Shown here: positions 40,668 to 49,070 of the stretch, piece after piece
Layout: every line of letters begins with the position of its first letter
How positions within the stretch are numbered: position 1 is the stretch's first letter
NCBI GenBank assembly: GCA_965116965.1
Contig: OZ220743.1
Location: 1,302,001 to 1,366,000, forward strand
Direction: 5' to 3'
DNA length: 64,000 nt
Source of the DNA: Aldehydirespirator sp965116965
Lineage (GTDB): Bacteria > Actinomycetota > Acidimicrobiia > Acidimicrobiales > Aldehydirespiratoraceae
Notes under the pieces: model-generated
What the model saw: the letters and a program-made list of their open reading frames with translations, nothing else
Database searches by the model: none
Told to the model about the DNA's origin: nothing
Made by a program: the position numbers and the translations under genes

Positions 40668-41516
40668 CTAGGCGTCTTGCAGAGGTCGACCGGGCGCACT
40701 TGGAGCGGATGGACGCGCCGCGGGCGCAGTGGCGGGCAGCCACGACGCGGCCAGACGCTGCCACCATCTCGGTGGGGGAGAGTCCGGCGTCGGCGATGAT
40801 CGAGGCGGCGGGTCCGGCGGGGGCCGGGCTGGCATGAACTCGACGGTCGGCGTGGAGTCGGCGAGACGAGCGCTCACCGCAGGCGCGGGCAGCGAGTCGG
40901 TCCCGTTCTGGGCGAGCATCTCGGCCGCGCGCCGCGCCGTCAACGCAGAGCCGTCGCCGCCCAGCATGAACGACAGTTCTGCGCTGAGGGACGGCGAACA
41001 TCCGAGGCGGCGCAGGTCGGCCGCACGCCAGGACGCCCCCGGATCCGGCAAGATCCCGGTAGACAGCTCGACCAGCGCCAATGCCAGCGCAGTCGTGTCG
41101 GCGGCTGGGCAGGCCGGAGAGCCCGGCGGCAGCCTTCCGGGGCTGAACCGCTCGAGCGGCCTGCCGTCCGCGGGACGGGCCGCGTCGAAGTCCGCCAGCC
41201 ACAGCTCACGGTTGTGGCTCAACAGCAAGTTCGCCGGCTTGATGTCTCCGTGCACCAGTCCGGCCGCGTGCACCCGAGCCAGGGCGGCTGCGGCCGTGGC
41301 TCCGACTGCCCTGACTTCGCCTTCAGGCAGAGGGCCCCGCTCGTGTAGCACGTCGGCCAGCGAGCATGCCGCTTCCTCGAGAGCCAGCCCTTCGGCGCGG
41401 GTGTGCTGTAGAGGCACTATCCCGCTGCCGCGCAGAGCCCGGAGGCGCCGAGCCTCCTGCGCCGCAGCCTCGCCCGACGAGCAGTCCTTCGAGAACAGTT
41501 GAACCTCGCCGCTCAT
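40668..41516 (-). CDS. Protein kinase-like protein lacking a glycine-rich loop
   Basis: A 282-residue protein. The catalytic-loop equivalent is VHGDIKPANLLLS (HGD in place of HRD, with the Lys and Asn present), and ADFDAA stands where DFG is usual. C-lobe features follow (PGSPACPAADTTALALALVE). The N-lobe is very short: no GxGxxG loop, and VQLFSKD is the only candidate for the ATP-binding Lys strand. The C-terminal 70 residues are Pro/Ser-rich with a single WWQRLAASW patch. It may be a truncated Ser/Thr kinase or a pseudokinase. It is transcribed against its neighbours. Confidence 0.7.
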   Translation of the reverse strand: MSGEVQLFSKDCSSGEAAAQEARRLRALRGSGIVPLQHTRAEGLALEEAACSLADVLHERGPLPEGEVRAVGATAAAALARVHAAGLVHGDIKPANLLLSHNRELWLADFDAARPADGRPLERFSPGRLPPGSPACPAADTTALALALVELSTGILPDPGASWRAADLRRLGCSPSLSAELSFMLGGDGSALTARRAAEMLAQNGTDSLPAPAVSARLADSTPTVEFMPARPPPDPPPRSSPTPDSPPPRWWQRLAASWLPATAPAARPSAPSAPGRPLQDA

Positions 41517-41571
41517 GAATTCTAGTATATGTGAGTGCTTCTGGTTGTGAGTGTCTCATCAGGATGATACA

Positions 41572-41934
41572 ATGTATTTCGTGTTGATTGCGCTGATCTC
41601 TGTTCTGGGTACCGGCCTGGTGGGGATGATCGGCGTGCTGGTGCACTTCCTGCTCAAGCAGGGCGTTGAGCTGCGGGACCACATCGACAGATGCCACCGT
41701 GAGGCCATGGCTGCCATTGGTGAGCAGCGGGACCATGCTGACTCGCTCCACCGTGAGGCCATGGCTGCCATTGGTGAGCAGCGGGACCACGCCGACAAGC
41801 TCCACGGCGAGGCCATGGCCGCTATCGCTGCGCTGGGCGAGCGCATGGTCGATCTGCACCTGCAAGCCATGGCGGCCGTCGCCGCGCTGGGCGAGCGCAC
41901 GGCCGCGCTCGAGACGAAGGCTGGCTGGCGCTAA
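41572..41934 (+). CDS. Membrane-anchored coiled-coil repeat protein
   Basis: About 120 residues from ATG 41572, preceded by AGGATGA; an in-frame GTG at 41551 is an alternative. An N-terminal transmembrane helix (YFVLIALISVLGTGLVGMIGV) is followed by an amphipathic coiled coil. It is built of 18-residue units such as REAMAAIGEQRDHADSLH, visible as 54-bp DNA repeats from about 41697. It resembles short anchored coiled-coil proteins common in Actinobacteria, whose role is unknown. It diverges from the kinase-like gene with an AT-rich interval (TTCTAGTATATGTG). Confidence 0.6.
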   Translation: MYFVLIALISVLGTGLVGMIGVLVHFLLKQGVELRDHIDRCHREAMAAIGEQRDHADSLHREAMAAIGEQRDHADKLHGEAMAAIAALGERMVDLHLQAMAAVAALGERTAALETKAGWR

Positions 41935-42084
41935 CCCGATCCTCTGCCAGCCTGCTGGAGGTCTTGCACTCAAGCGTCGCGCGGGGCGACCAGTGCCCGT
42001 CGCACGCCAGAAAGCTGTTGGCGACTGATGGCCAAGCATCAGGTGACCAGGAAGAGGGCATCGCGAGTAGCGAGGAGTCGTTCG

Positions 42085-42396
42085 ATGGCGAAGCCGGATG
42101 CACGACCACAGGATTGTGAATGCCCGCCCACGCGGGCTCATCGCCGGAGGCAACGCGCCTTAGCCGGGGTTGTGGCTGCGGCGGCTCTGTGGCTGGCGGC
42201 CGCCGGCACGGCAACCGCGGCCCACGATGTCGAACCGGTGGGCTTCCACGATGGTTCGCCCGGTCATGAGCATCTCATGCACCACCCGCCGGGTCGGCCG
42301 GGCCATGATCACCTGGCCCTCCATCCGCCGGGTCGTCCGGGACATGACCATTTGGCGGAGTTCCATCCGCCGGGTCGGCCGGGGCACGATCACTAG
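42085..42396 (+). CDS. Secreted histidine/proline-rich repeat protein
   Basis: About 103 residues from ATG 42085, after GAGGAG at 8 bases; ATG 42028 is in frame and possible. A basic n-region and hydrophobic core (ALAGVVAAAALWLAAAGTATA) form a signal peptide. The mature part is almost entirely repeats of HHPPGRPGHDHLA type, three or four copies in about 45 residues. Dense His suggests binding of zinc, nickel or copper outside the cell, but this is inference from composition. It ends the insert, 90 bp before hom. Confidence 0.6.
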   Translation: MAKPDARPQDCECPPTRAHRRRQRALAGVVAAAALWLAAAGTATAAHDVEPVGFHDGSPGHEHLMHHPPGRPGHDHLALHPPGRPGHDHLAEFHPPGRPGHDH

Positions 42397-42486
42397 AGAG
42401 CCCCGGCTCGCCCCGGCGTCCGGCCGTTCAGCAAGCCTGAGCACATCCCGGCCGGGCCTGAAGCTGCAGGCCGGTAGCTTGGAGGG

Positions 42487-43794
42487 GTGAACCGGCTCCG
42501 TATCGGACTCCTCGGCTGCGGCAACGTGGGCGCCGCTCTCGTCACGCTGCTCGACGAGCAGCGCGCCACAGTGGCGGCCCGCACCGGCATCGAGCTGGGG
42601 ATCACCCGGATCGCGGTGCGCTCCACCTCCAAGGACCGGGGCCTGAACATCGATCCGTCGGTGTTCTGCACCGACGCGGCCGCGATCGTCTCCGATCCCG
42701 GGATCGACATCGTCGTGGAGGTCATCGGCGGCATCGAGCCGGCCCGCAGCCTGCTCCACGACGCCATCGCGAAGGGCAAGCCGGTCGTGACGGGCAACAA
42801 GGAACTGCTGGCCAACTACGGCGCGGAGCTGTTCGCGGCCGCCGACGACGCCGGCGTCGACCTGCTCTTCGAGGCCGCCGTCGCCGGGGCCATCCCCCTC
42901 ATCCGGCCCCTGCGGGAGTCGCTGGCGGCCGAGCCGGTGCAGCGGATCATGGGCATCGTCAACGGCACGACCAACTACATCCTCACCCAGATGTCCGAGG
43001 GCGGCGCCAGCTACGCCGAAGCGTTGAGCGAGGCCCAGAGCCTGGGCTACGCCGAGCGCGACCCGACCGCGGACGTGGAGGGGTTCGACGCCGGGGCCAA
43101 GGCCGCCATCATCGCCACCGTCGCCTTCGGTGCGGTGGTGGTTGCCGGCGACGTCTACCACGAGGGGATCTCCCGGATCACCGGTCACGACATCGAGATG
43201 GCCCGGCGCCTGGGTTACGCAGTGAAGGCCGTCGCGGTGGCCGAGCGCACCGGGTGGGGCAACGGCGAGCCGCCGGAGGTGGCCGTGCGGGTCCATCCGG
43301 CCATGGTGCCGGTGCAGCATCCGCTGGCCAGCGTGCGCGACAGCTTCAACGCGGTCTTCATCCAGGGCGACGCGGTCGGTGAACTCATGTTCTACGGCCG
43401 GGGCGCGGGCGGCCGTCCCACCGCCGGAGCCGTTCTGGGCGACCTCGTCGACGCGGCCGTCAACCTCGCCTCGGGCGGTCCGGGCCGCATCGGGCGGCTC
43501 GTCCGGGCCCGCATCCGCTCGATCGACGACCTGCGGTCCGAGTACTACATCGGCTTGGAGGTCGCCGACCGGCCCGGCGTGCTGGCCTCGGTGGCCGCGG
43601 TGTTCGGACGCCACGGAGTGTCGATCCGCTCCATGGAGCAGCACGGCCTGGGCGACGACGCCCGCCTCGTGTTCATCACCCACGAGTGCCGCGAGCGCGA
43701 CCTGCAGGCCACGCTGCGCGACCTCCGGTGCCTGGAGGCGGTCCACGAACTGGGCAATGTCATCCGGGTCATCGGGGGCGAGAACCCTCAGTAG
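42487..43794 (+). CDS. hom: Homoserine dehydrogenase
   Basis: A 435-residue protein. The N-terminal NAD(P)-binding fold has GLLGCGNVGAALV and the conserved VVTGNKELLA. The catalytic domain has GIVNGTTNYILTQM, YAERDPTADVEGFDA and the active-site Lys in AGAKAAI. A C-terminal ACT domain (YIGLEVADRPGVLASVAAVF) suits threonine feedback. It reduces aspartate semialdehyde to homoserine. GTG 42487 is the natural start. thrC follows after an intergenic repeat copy. Confidence 0.97.
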   Translation: MNRLRIGLLGCGNVGAALVTLLDEQRATVAARTGIELGITRIAVRSTSKDRGLNIDPSVFCTDAAAIVSDPGIDIVVEVIGGIEPARSLLHDAIAKGKPVVTGNKELLANYGAELFAAADDAGVDLLFEAAVAGAIPLIRPLRESLAAEPVQRIMGIVNGTTNYILTQMSEGGASYAEALSEAQSLGYAERDPTADVEGFDAGAKAAIIATVAFGAVVVAGDVYHEGISRITGHDIEMARRLGYAVKAVAVAERTGWGNGEPPEVAVRVHPAMVPVQHPLASVRDSFNAVFIQGDAVGELMFYGRGAGGRPTAGAVLGDLVDAAVNLASGGPGRIGRLVRARIRSIDDLRSEYYIGLEVADRPGVLASVAAVFGRHGVSIRSMEQHGLGDDARLVFITHECRERDLQATLRDLRCLEAVHELGNVIRVIGGENPQ

Positions 43795-43890
43795 AGGCCG
43801 AGCGGAGAGGCCGCAGTGTCGTGAGACCTTGTCATTCGCGGAGCGAGGCCGTGGCCCGAGCGGCCCGTGAGCGCAGCGAACAAGAGCGGA
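43793..43890 (+). repeat. Two-part intergenic repeat, copy 6
   Basis: Left module TAGAGGCCGAGCGGA begins on the hom stop codon (43792-43794). After a spacer of about 40 bp come GCGAGGCCGTGGCCCGAGCG and the core GTGAGCGCAGCGAACAAGAG, ending at 43890, 57 bp before the thrC start. Confidence 0.82.
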
Positions 43891-43947
43891 AGGGACCGGG
43901 CCGCGCCGCGAGACGGTATCGCCTGCTTGCGCGCCCTCATCGCTGAC

Positions 43948-45345
43948 ATGCGGTACATGAGCACCCGGTCGGAGCCGGGTCACGGCGACCGTCTCGCGTT
44001 CGACGACGTGCTGCTCGGGGGGCTCGCAGTCGACGGAGGCCTCTACATCCCCGAGCACGTGCCCAGACTGCCCCAGGCCGCCGGCCCCGACGCCCGCAAC
44101 CTGAGCTACGCCGAACTGGCCGCCCGCATCATGGCTCCCTATGTGGGCGGAGCGGTCGACGACGACGAGCTGGCGTCGCTGGTTGCCGACGCCTACGCCA
44201 CGTTCGACCATCCCGACGTGTGCCCGCTGGTCGCCCTCGACGACGACCACTGGCTGCTCGAGCTGTTCCACGGGCCCACGTTCGCCTTCAAGGACGTCGC
44301 CCTGCAGGTGGTGGCCCGACTGTTCGATCACGAACTGGAGCGCCGCGACGACCGGGCCATGATCGTCGCGGCCACCTCGGGCGACACCGGCTCTGCAGCC
44401 ATGGAGGCGGTGGCCGGCCGTGACCGTCTCGACATCGTGGTGCTGCACCCCGCCGGACGCACCAGCGAGATCCAGCGACGCCAGATGACCACGCTGGACG
44501 CGTCCAACGTCCATGCGGTCGCCGTCGACGGAACCTTCGACGACTGCCAGGACCTGGTGAAGGCCATGTTCGCGGATGAGCCGTTCCGCGCCGAGTCGAA
44601 GCTGGCCGCGGTCAACTCCATCAACTGGGCCCGGGTGGCGGCCCAGATCGTCTACTACGTCTGGGCGGCCCGGCGACTGGCCGGCGATCGGCCGGTCACG
44701 TTCTGCGTCCCCACCGGCAACTTCGGCAACGTGCTGGCCGGGCACTACGCCCGCCGCATGGGACTGCCGACAGAGCGCCTTCTGATCGCCTCCAACACCA
44801 ACGACGTCCTCAGCCGGCTAATCGAGACCGGCGAGCTGGCCGCCCACGACGTAGTGCCCACGCTCTCGCCCAGCATGGACATCCAGATCTCGTCCAATCT
44901 CGAGCGCCTGCTGTCGGAGCTGTTCGACGGCGACGGAGCAGCCACCACCGCCCTGCTCGCCCGATTCCGGGCCGAAGGCCGGGCCGGGTTGAGCACGGAG
45001 CAGCACGAGCGCCTGAGGGCGGAGTTCGCCGGCGACCGTCTCGACGATTCCGAGACGCTCGAAGTGATGGGCCGCGTCCATGCCGAGTCGGAGATGTTCA
45101 TCGACCCCCACACCGCGGTCGGGGTAGGGGTGGCCGAACGCTCCCGCCGGCCCGGCGAGCTGGTCGTGTCGCTGGCCACGGCCCATCCGGCCAAGTTCCC
45201 CGATGCGGTCTTGAACGCGACCGGACGCCTGCCGGATCCGCCCCCGGCGCTGGCAGCCGTGGCCGACCTCCCCGAGCGCTGCACCTCGTTGCCGAACCGC
45301 CTCGACACGGTCGAGGACTTCGTACGCTCGGCGCGCAGAGACTGA
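43948..45345 (+). CDS. thrC: Threonine synthase
   Basis: A 465-residue fold-type II PLP enzyme. GGLAVDGGLYIPEHVP marks the N-terminus, the PLP lysine lies in HGPTFAFKDVALQ, and the phosphate loop is TSGDTGSAA. SINWARVAAQIVYYV and CVPTGNFGNVLAGHYARRMG follow. The length and N-terminal segment match the E. coli/yeast type rather than the shorter (about 360-residue) enzyme of mycobacteria. It makes threonine from O-phosphohomoserine. The homoserine kinase gene thrB, usually adjacent, is not in the window. ATG 43948 was chosen; ATG 43957 is equally possible. Further upstream in-frame codons are repeat-derived. Confidence 0.94.
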   Translation: MRYMSTRSEPGHGDRLAFDDVLLGGLAVDGGLYIPEHVPRLPQAAGPDARNLSYAELAARIMAPYVGGAVDDDELASLVADAYATFDHPDVCPLVALDDDHWLLELFHGPTFAFKDVALQVVARLFDHELERRDDRAMIVAATSGDTGSAAMEAVAGRDRLDIVVLHPAGRTSEIQRRQMTTLDASNVHAVAVDGTFDDCQDLVKAMFADEPFRAESKLAAVNSINWARVAAQIVYYVWAARRLAGDRPVTFCVPTGNFGNVLAGHYARRMGLPTERLLIASNTNDVLSRLIETGELAAHDVVPTLSPSMDIQISSNLERLLSELFDGDGAATTALLARFRAEGRAGLSTEQHERLRAEFAGDRLDDSETLEVMGRVHAESEMFIDPHTAVGVGVAERSRRPGELVVSLATAHPAKFPDAVLNATGRLPDPPPALAAVADLPERCTSLPNRLDTVEDFVRSARRD

Positions 45346-45510
45346 GGCAGCGGCTGAACGCCCTGCCGGGCTGGTTGCGGTCGGTCCCCTTCAGCCCGTA
45401 GCCTTCAGTGAGCGCCTCGCGCCTTCGGCGTGATGGCTGTTTCTCCGGCTCGTGATGCGTCGCTTCGCCGAGCCGGGATTGCTTGAGTCCGACAACCGGG
45501 GAATTCATCC

Positions 45511-47064
45511 GTGGAAGCGACCGAGATGCGGCGGTCCACGCTGCAACGCAAAGATCGTGGCGAACTCAATCAGATCGCCGCCGCTCTGGGGGTCAAGCCC
45601 TCCAGCCGGGCCCGCAAGGACGAGATCATCCAGCTGATCATCGACCTGACTGCCGACGGTGCCAGGATCACGCAACCGGCAGGCGCCGGCGCAGCGGCCG
45701 CGGCCGATGAGGCCACCCCGGCTGCTTCCGGCGAGGCCAACCCGGCACCCCATCCCGATGTCGACGCGGCGGCCATGGCGGGCAACGGTGAGCAGACCGA
45801 CGACAGCGGCAACGGCGCCGTGGCCAACAACCGCGATGAGCAGCGCCCCCCGGATCGTGGCGAAGACGAGGTGGACCCGGGCAATCGTCGCCGTCGCCGC
45901 CGCAACCGCGATCGGGATCGCGACCGCGACGACAGCTGGGACGGCGACCCCGTCGCGGTCTCGGGCCGGCTCGATCTGCGTGACGAGGGCTACGGCTTCC
46001 TGAGAGTGGACGGCTGCCTGCCGAACCGCAACGACGCCTATGTGCCGGTCAAGACGATCCGCCAGTACGGCCTGCGGCGCGGCGACCACCTGACGGGCAC
46101 GTCCCGGCCCGCCAACCGGGCCGAGAAGAACCCCGCCCTGCTGACGCTGGAGTCGATCAACGGCGGACCGGCCGAGCCGTCGGATCGTCCAGTGTTCGAG
46201 AACCTCACACCGATCCACGCGGTCCGCCGCCTGACGCTCGAGCAGTCCGAGGATCCCGACGCGATCACGGCCCGGCTCATCGACCTGGTGGCGCCCATCG
46301 GCGTCGGCCAGCGGGTCTTGGTGCGGGGGCCCCGGCGATCCGGAGTTTCCGAGGTGCTCACCTCGGTGATCTCCGCCATCGAGACGAACGAGCCCGACAT
46401 CTTCGTGATGGGGCTCTTCCTCGACCAGCGGCCCGAGGACATAACCGAGGTGCAGCGCTGCGTGCGCCACGGCGATGTGGCCGCCACCTCGTTCGATCAG
46501 ACTCCCGAGGAGCACGTGCAGACGGCCGAGATGACCGTCGAGCGGGTCAAGCGCCTCGTCGAGTCGGGGCGGAACGTGGTGATGGTGCTCGACAGCCTCA
46601 CGTCCTTGGCCCAGGCCTACAACGCGGCTCTATCCAACGCGGGACGGGCCTACAGCGGCAACGTCGAGAGCGGCGCCGTGCACATGCCCAAGAAGCTCTT
46701 CGGCGCGGGCCGCAACGTCTCAGAGGGAGGCTCGCTGACCATGATCGCCTCCATCGTCTCCGACGGTTCGAGTTCGTTGCCCGGCGTGCTGTGCGACGAG
46801 TTCGTAGGCACGGCCAACACCGAGATCTGCCTCGACCGGTGGGCCGCGCAACTCGGGCTGAGCCCGGCCATCGACGTGAGCGCCTCCGTGTCACGCGACG
46901 AGGACCGCTTTCTCGACGCCGACGAAGTGCAGGCCCTCCAGCAGCTGCGGCAAAGCTTCGCGGACGGCTCGGCGAACGGCGGCCCGGGAGCCGTGGTCAA
47001 AGCCCTGGAGACGGCCCTCGCCCGGCTCCGCAGCACCCCCTCCAACGCAGAGTTGCTGCGCTGA
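45511..47064 (+). CDS. rho: Transcription termination factor Rho homologue with altered ATPase site
   Basis: A 517-residue protein from GTG 45511. An N-terminal helical domain (LNQIAAALGVKPSSRARKDE), a charged linker with (RD)n runs, a cold-shock-type RNA-binding domain (GYGFLRV at about 162-168) and a RecA-type motor domain follow the Rho plan. Key positions differ. The P-loop reads GPRRSGVS (273-280) instead of PPKAGKT. The catalytic Glu position is Gln306 (LDQRPED), the Walker B neighbourhood DSLTSLAQAYN lacks two Arg, and the R-loop reads DEFVGTAN with Val432 for Lys. GAGRNVSEGGS (Arg finger region) is kept. It is probably unable to hydrolyse ATP normally. Its place in the operon is the usual one for Rho. 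Confidence 0.9.
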   Translation: MEATEMRRSTLQRKDRGELNQIAAALGVKPSSRARKDEIIQLIIDLTADGARITQPAGAGAAAAADEATPAASGEANPAPHPDVDAAAMAGNGEQTDDSGNGAVANNRDEQRPPDRGEDEVDPGNRRRRRRNRDRDRDRDDSWDGDPVAVSGRLDLRDEGYGFLRVDGCLPNRNDAYVPVKTIRQYGLRRGDHLTGTSRPANRAEKNPALLTLESINGGPAEPSDRPVFENLTPIHAVRRLTLEQSEDPDAITARLIDLVAPIGVGQRVLVRGPRRSGVSEVLTSVISAIETNEPDIFVMGLFLDQRPEDITEVQRCVRHGDVAATSFDQTPEEHVQTAEMTVERVKRLVESGRNVVMVLDSLTSLAQAYNAALSNAGRAYSGNVESGAVHMPKKLFGAGRNVSEGGSLTMIASIVSDGSSSLPGVLCDEFVGTANTEICLDRWAAQLGLSPAIDVSASVSRDEDRFLDADEVQALQQLRQSFADGSANGGPGAVVKALETALARLRSTPSNAELLR

Positions 47065-47147
47065 ACCCGACTCCTGGCAGCGATGGGCGAAAGTTCGTGG
47101 CCGCAGGGGTTGTGACCGGCCCGCCCGACTTACACACTGGTGCCCCG

Positions 47148-47405
47148 ATGAAGACCGACATACACCCCGAGTACCGGCTGGTCGTCTTCTCCGACCAGTC
47201 AGCCGGCACCTCGTTCCTCACCCGTTCCACCATCGCCACCAACGACACCATCGAGTGGTCCGACGGCAACACGTACCCGCTGGCGAAGGTGGAGATATCG
47301 AGCGCTAGCCACCCGTTCTTCACCGGGACGATGCAGATCGTCGACACTGCGGGTCGAGTCGAGCGCTTCGAGCGCCGTTACGGCCGCCGCAAGGGCCGCG
47401 AGTAG
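47148..47405 (+). CDS. rpmE: Ribosomal protein bL31, type B (zinc-free)
   Basis: An 85-residue protein starting MKTDIHPEYRLVVFSDQSAG, with FLTRSTIAT and SSASHPFFTGTMQIVDTAGRV characteristic of L31. The CxxC zinc-ribbon cysteines of type A L31 are absent, so it is the type B form that many bacteria make under zinc limitation. Here it stands in the normal operon position after rho. Whether a type A gene exists elsewhere cannot be seen. ATG 47148 fits the family N-terminus. Confidence 0.93.
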   Translation: MKTDIHPEYRLVVFSDQSAGTSFLTRSTIATNDTIEWSDGNTYPLAKVEISSASHPFFTGTMQIVDTAGRVERFERRYGRRKGRE

Positions 47406-47435
47406 ACGCCGCAGAGTCCGCGGGCGCCGTCGACG

Positions 47436-47735
47436 ATGGACCACACTGAGGCCGATTCTCGCGCCGGCGGGGCCGAGGTCCGCGCCGGCGTGGGCGACGC
47501 GCTGGCAAAGGCGTTCGAGATGATCGCCACCCCTGCCATCTTCGGTTTCGGCGGCTGGCTCATCGACGGCCGCCTCGAGACGTTCCCTCTGGTGACCCTG
47601 CTGCTTGCTCTGACCGTCCTCGGCTACGAGGTATGGAGCTTCGTCCGCCATTACGGAGCCAGCATGGACGACGCCCTCGATAGCCGCCGGGCCGGCTACG
47701 GCACACCTCGTCCCGAGGCATCAAGGCAGCCATGA
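47436..47735 (+). CDS. AtpZ/AtpI-like F0F1 ATP synthase accessory protein
   Basis: A 99-residue protein with two hydrophobic segments (MIATPAIFGFGGWLID and TFPLVTLLLALTVLGYEVW), in the pattern of AtpZ or short AtpI proteins that help ATP synthase assembly or Mg uptake. It is the first gene of the atp cluster and overlaps the next gene by 4 bp (ATGA), indicating translational coupling. Confidence 0.72.
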   Translation: MDHTEADSRAGGAEVRAGVGDALAKAFEMIATPAIFGFGGWLIDGRLETFPLVTLLLALTVLGYEVWSFVRHYGASMDDALDSRRAGYGTPRPEASRQP

Positions 47736-48205
47736 GCGCGCCTTCGGCCCCTTCCCAACTCGGCGTCACGCAGCCAGCCGGCAGCGAGTCCGAGACCCCG
47801 GCCGCGCCGGAGCGAGCGGTGGCTCTCGACATGGTGCGGCGCTCGGTGTTCTTCGCGGTACCGCTGCTCGTCGCCGGGGCGGTGGGCTGGGGATGGCCCG
47901 GAGTGTTGTCGGTGGGGATGGCCCTCGGATTGGTGCTGGTCAACTTCATGCTGGGTGCCGCTGTCATCGGCTGGGGCGCCCGCCTGGGACCGGCCGCGCT
48001 GATGCTTGGGGCCCTCGGCGGATATGTGGTGCGCCTCGGTATCGTTGCCGCCGCTGTGCTGCCCGTCCGCCACCACGACTGGTTCGAACTGCTGCCCTTC
48101 GCGGTGAGCCTGCTAGTCACCCATCTTGGCCTGCTGATCGTCGAGACGCGCCACGTCTCGTTGTCGCTGGCCTTCCCGGGCCTCAAGCCGGAGCGCCGCC
48201 CATGA
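47732..48205 (+). CDS. atpI: ATP synthase subunit I-like membrane protein
   Basis: A 157-residue protein with four hydrophobic segments, starting around VFFAVPLLVAGAVGWGW and ending around FAVSLLVTHLGLLIVE. It resembles ATP synthase protein I, an assembly factor for the c-ring. The N-terminal 35 residues are disordered and Ala/Pro-rich. It overlaps both neighbours by 4 bp (start and stop), consistent with a tightly coupled operon. Confidence 0.75.
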   Translation: MSAPSAPSQLGVTQPAGSESETPAAPERAVALDMVRRSVFFAVPLLVAGAVGWGWPGVLSVGMALGLVLVNFMLGAAVIGWGARLGPAALMLGALGGYVVRLGIVAAAVLPVRHHDWFELLPFAVSLLVTHLGLLIVETRHVSLSLAFPGLKPERRP

Positions 48206-48969
48206 GCGTCCTCGCTCTCGAGTACCCGCCGATCAACCACCTGTTCGACTGGCCCGCCTTCCTGTTGGACGGCACGCCGTTCGCCGTCAACAAGACCGTG
48301 TTGATCTACCTCGCGGCGACCGCGGCCACCATGGTGCTGTTCGGGCTGGCCGGCCGGCCGCGCCCGACGCTTGTTCCCTCGGGAGTGCAGCATGTGGCCG
48401 AGTCGAGCTTGAACTTCATCGAGGACTCGGTGGTCATGCAGACCATGGGTCCCGACGGCAAGAAGTACATGCCCTTCCTCACGTCGTTGTTCTTCTTCAT
48501 ACTGTTCTCGAACATCACCGAGGTCATCCCGGGCATCCAGTTCCCGGCCACCAGTCGAATGGCCGTGCCGATGCTGCTGGCACTGTTGGTGTGGGTGATC
48601 TACAACGTGGTCGGCGTCAGGAGCCAGGGCCCGTTCGGCTACCTCAAGAACTCGCTGTTCCCCCCTGGGGTGCCCAAGGCGCTATATGTCCTCGTCACGC
48701 CCATCGAGCTGGTGTCCACGTTCGTGGTGAGGCCGTTCTCGCTCGCCATCCGGCTCTGGGCCAACATGGTTGCCGGCCACCTGCTGCTGGTGACATTCGC
48801 GGTGCTGTCGGCCGCGCTGTGGGGCGCCACCTACATCGGCGCGGCTCTCACCTTCCCGATGCTCATCGCGATGACGGCTTTCGAGATCCTCGTCTCGGTC
48901 CTTCAGGCGTTCATCTTCACCATCCTCACCGCCGTCTACATCGGCGGGTCCATGCATCCCGAGCACTAG
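48202..48969 (+). CDS. atpB: ATP synthase F0 subunit a
   Basis: A 255-residue integral membrane protein. The essential Arg of the proton channel lies in FSLAIRLWANMVAGH, and the second hallmark is ALYVLVTPIELVSTFVVRPF. The C-terminal helix is AFEILVSVLQAFIFTILTAV. It forms the two half-channels against the c-ring. ATG 48202 overlaps the atpI stop. It lies 105 bp upstream of atpE. Confidence 0.96.
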   Translation: MSVLALEYPPINHLFDWPAFLLDGTPFAVNKTVLIYLAATAATMVLFGLAGRPRPTLVPSGVQHVAESSLNFIEDSVVMQTMGPDGKKYMPFLTSLFFFILFSNITEVIPGIQFPATSRMAVPMLLALLVWVIYNVVGVRSQGPFGYLKNSLFPPGVPKALYVLVTPIELVSTFVVRPFSLAIRLWANMVAGHLLLVTFAVLSAALWGATYIGAALTFPMLIAMTAFEILVSVLQAFIFTILTAVYIGGSMHPEH

Positions 48970-48995
48970 GCGAACGCCTACAGATCGCGGTGCCC

Positions 48996-49070
48996 GCCAC
49001 AGACGTTCATCACACAGCCCCTCATCACACAACCGTTCTTCACACAACCCCTCACACACCACAGGAGAGA
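48996..49070 (+). promoter_or_regulatory. C/A-rich repetitive leader with ribosome-binding site before atpE
   Basis: The leader contains five degenerate TCACACA units (CATCACACAG, CATCACACAA, CTTCACACAA, CTCACACACC) with almost no G, followed by AGGAG and the GTG start at 49075. It should be unstructured in the mRNA. The c subunit is needed in about ten copies per complex, so an open, strong initiation region is a reasonable reading. Confidence 0.5.

Noticed and set aside
42397..42486. Threonine attenuator or lysine riboswitch before hom
   Set aside because: No run of Thr/Ile codons, no lysine-riboswitch motif and no terminator hairpin with a T-run are visible.
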